Below are positions 6,619-6,821 of a DNA stretch of 6,821 nt, piece after piece. Numbering within the stretch: the first letter of the stretch is position 1; each line of letters begins with the position of its first letter. The DNA is from an uncultured Treponema sp. GTDB taxonomy: Bacteria > Spirochaetota > Spirochaetia > Treponematales > Treponemataceae. Location: NCBI GenBank assembly GCA_937901865.1, contig CALDID010000040.1, forward strand, positions 1 to 6,821, read 5' to 3'. Both the position numbers and the translations under genes were made by a program. Below the pieces are notes generated by a model that was not told where the DNA came from, made no database searches, and saw only the letters and a list, made by a program, of their open reading frames with translations.

Positions 6619-6655
6619 AAGATAACGGATTAATTCGGCTATTTTTCGTTATCTT
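6619..6655. repeat. 9-bp inverted repeat overlapping the -7 promoter box
   Basis: AAGATAACG (6619-6627) pairs perfectly with CGTTATCTT (6647-6655) around a 19-base loop. The right arm covers most of the -7 box at 6650-6657. It lies 12 bases after the barrel stop codon and has no clear T-tract after it, so a terminator is only weakly supported; a regulator site is equally possible. Confidence 0.45.
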
Positions 6656-6657
6656 TG
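6650..6657 (+). promoter_or_regulatory. Bacteroidetes -7 box (TAnnTTTG) before the DUF2723 gene
   Basis: TATCTTTG matches the Bacteroidetes -7 consensus TAnnTTTG at every fixed position. It lies six bases before the ATG at 6664. A clear -33 TTTG was not found at the usual distance. The box supports the view that this end of the window is Bacteroidetes DNA. Transcription would start at or within a few bases of the start codon. Confidence 0.65.
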
Positions 6658-6663
6658 CAAGAT

Positions 6664-6821
6664 ATGACCAGCAAGCAATTCAAGAAGTGGAATCTTCTGG
6701 GGGCGGCCGTGGCACTCGCTGTGTCGGCCGTCACCTATCTGTGCACCATAGAGCCGTCGGCATCCTTCTGGGACTGCGGCGAATTCATCGCATCATCGTA
6801 CAAACTCGAGGTTGGACATCC
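6664..6821 (+). CDS. DUF2723 membrane protein (O-mannosyltransferase-like), 5' end only
   Basis: Fifty-two full codons are present before the window ends. The N-terminus is short and basic (MTSKQFKKW), followed by one membrane helix at about 10-28 and the conserved stretch EPSASFWDCGEFIASSYKL, ending VGHP. This is the start of DUF2723 proteins, large multi-helix membrane proteins common in Bacteroidetes and placed near GT-C type protein O-mannosyltransferases. D37 and E40 sit in the first external loop, where GT-C enzymes carry catalytic acidic residues. The ATG at 6664 is supported by the family-like N-terminus, not by a Shine-Dalgarno site; none is visible, which is common in Bacteroidetes. 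The gene is 57 bases after the barrel gene and appears to have its own promoter. Family members are often near 1000 residues, so most of it is outside the window. The substrate is not known from this sequence. Confidence 0.85.
   Translation, partial: MTSKQFKKWNLLGAAVALAVSAVTYLCTIEPSASFWDCGEFIASSYKLEVGH

Noticed and set aside
1..6821. CRISPR arrays, tRNA or rRNA genes, insertion sequences
   Set aside because: No spaced direct repeats, no cloverleaf, no rRNA-like stretch and no transposase were seen on either strand.

Overview
The window is two unrelated pieces of DNA joined near base 5763. Bases 1 to about 5763 look like a motile, sodium-pumping, anaerobic host-associated bacterium, most likely a spirochaete of the Treponema type. 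The reasons are a large membrane chemoreceptor, a MotA-like motor-related protein, an oadG-oadA-oadB order and moderate to low GC. Bases from about 5764 to the end look like Bacteroidetes: an outer-membrane beta-barrel protein of the anti-sigma/barrel type, a TAnnTTTG promoter box, and the start of a DUF2723 membrane protein. Both assignments are inferred from reading the proteins; no search was run.

Layout. (1) 26-2249: a self-contained chemoreceptor transcription unit with a sigma70-type promoter, a TTG start at 88, a receptor of 698 residues, and a perfect 16-bp hairpin terminator. (2) 2312-2758: a 148-residue soluble protein that resembles only the cytoplasmic parts of the flagellar stator protein MotA and has no membrane helices. 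(3) 2783-5763: a good promoter overlapped by a strong dyad, then oadG, oadA and the first 193 residues of oadB. Together these encode the sodium-translocating oxaloacetate decarboxylase. OadA carries two biotinyl domains in tandem where one is usual, and both keep the biotin lysine. (4) About 5763: OadB stops matching its family directly after its catalytic TDFGP-IANP motif, and GC rises sharply. (5) About 5764-6606: the C-terminal part of a Bacteroidetes outer-membrane barrel protein, in frame with oadB by chance or by fusion. (6) 6607-6821: a short gap with a Bacteroidetes -7 box and an inverted repeat, then the first 52 codons of a DUF2723 gene that runs off the end.

How the parts work together. 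In the first piece, OadA transfers CO2 from oxaloacetate to biotin, OadG holds the complex together, and OadB releases the CO2 and pumps Na+ outward. The Na+ gradient could feed a flagellar motor, but a functional link between the MotA-like protein and the Oad operon is only a guess from adjacency. The 473-residue open frame at 5185-6606 should not be treated as one real protein until the join is confirmed; a metagenome assembly or cloning chimera is the simplest explanation.
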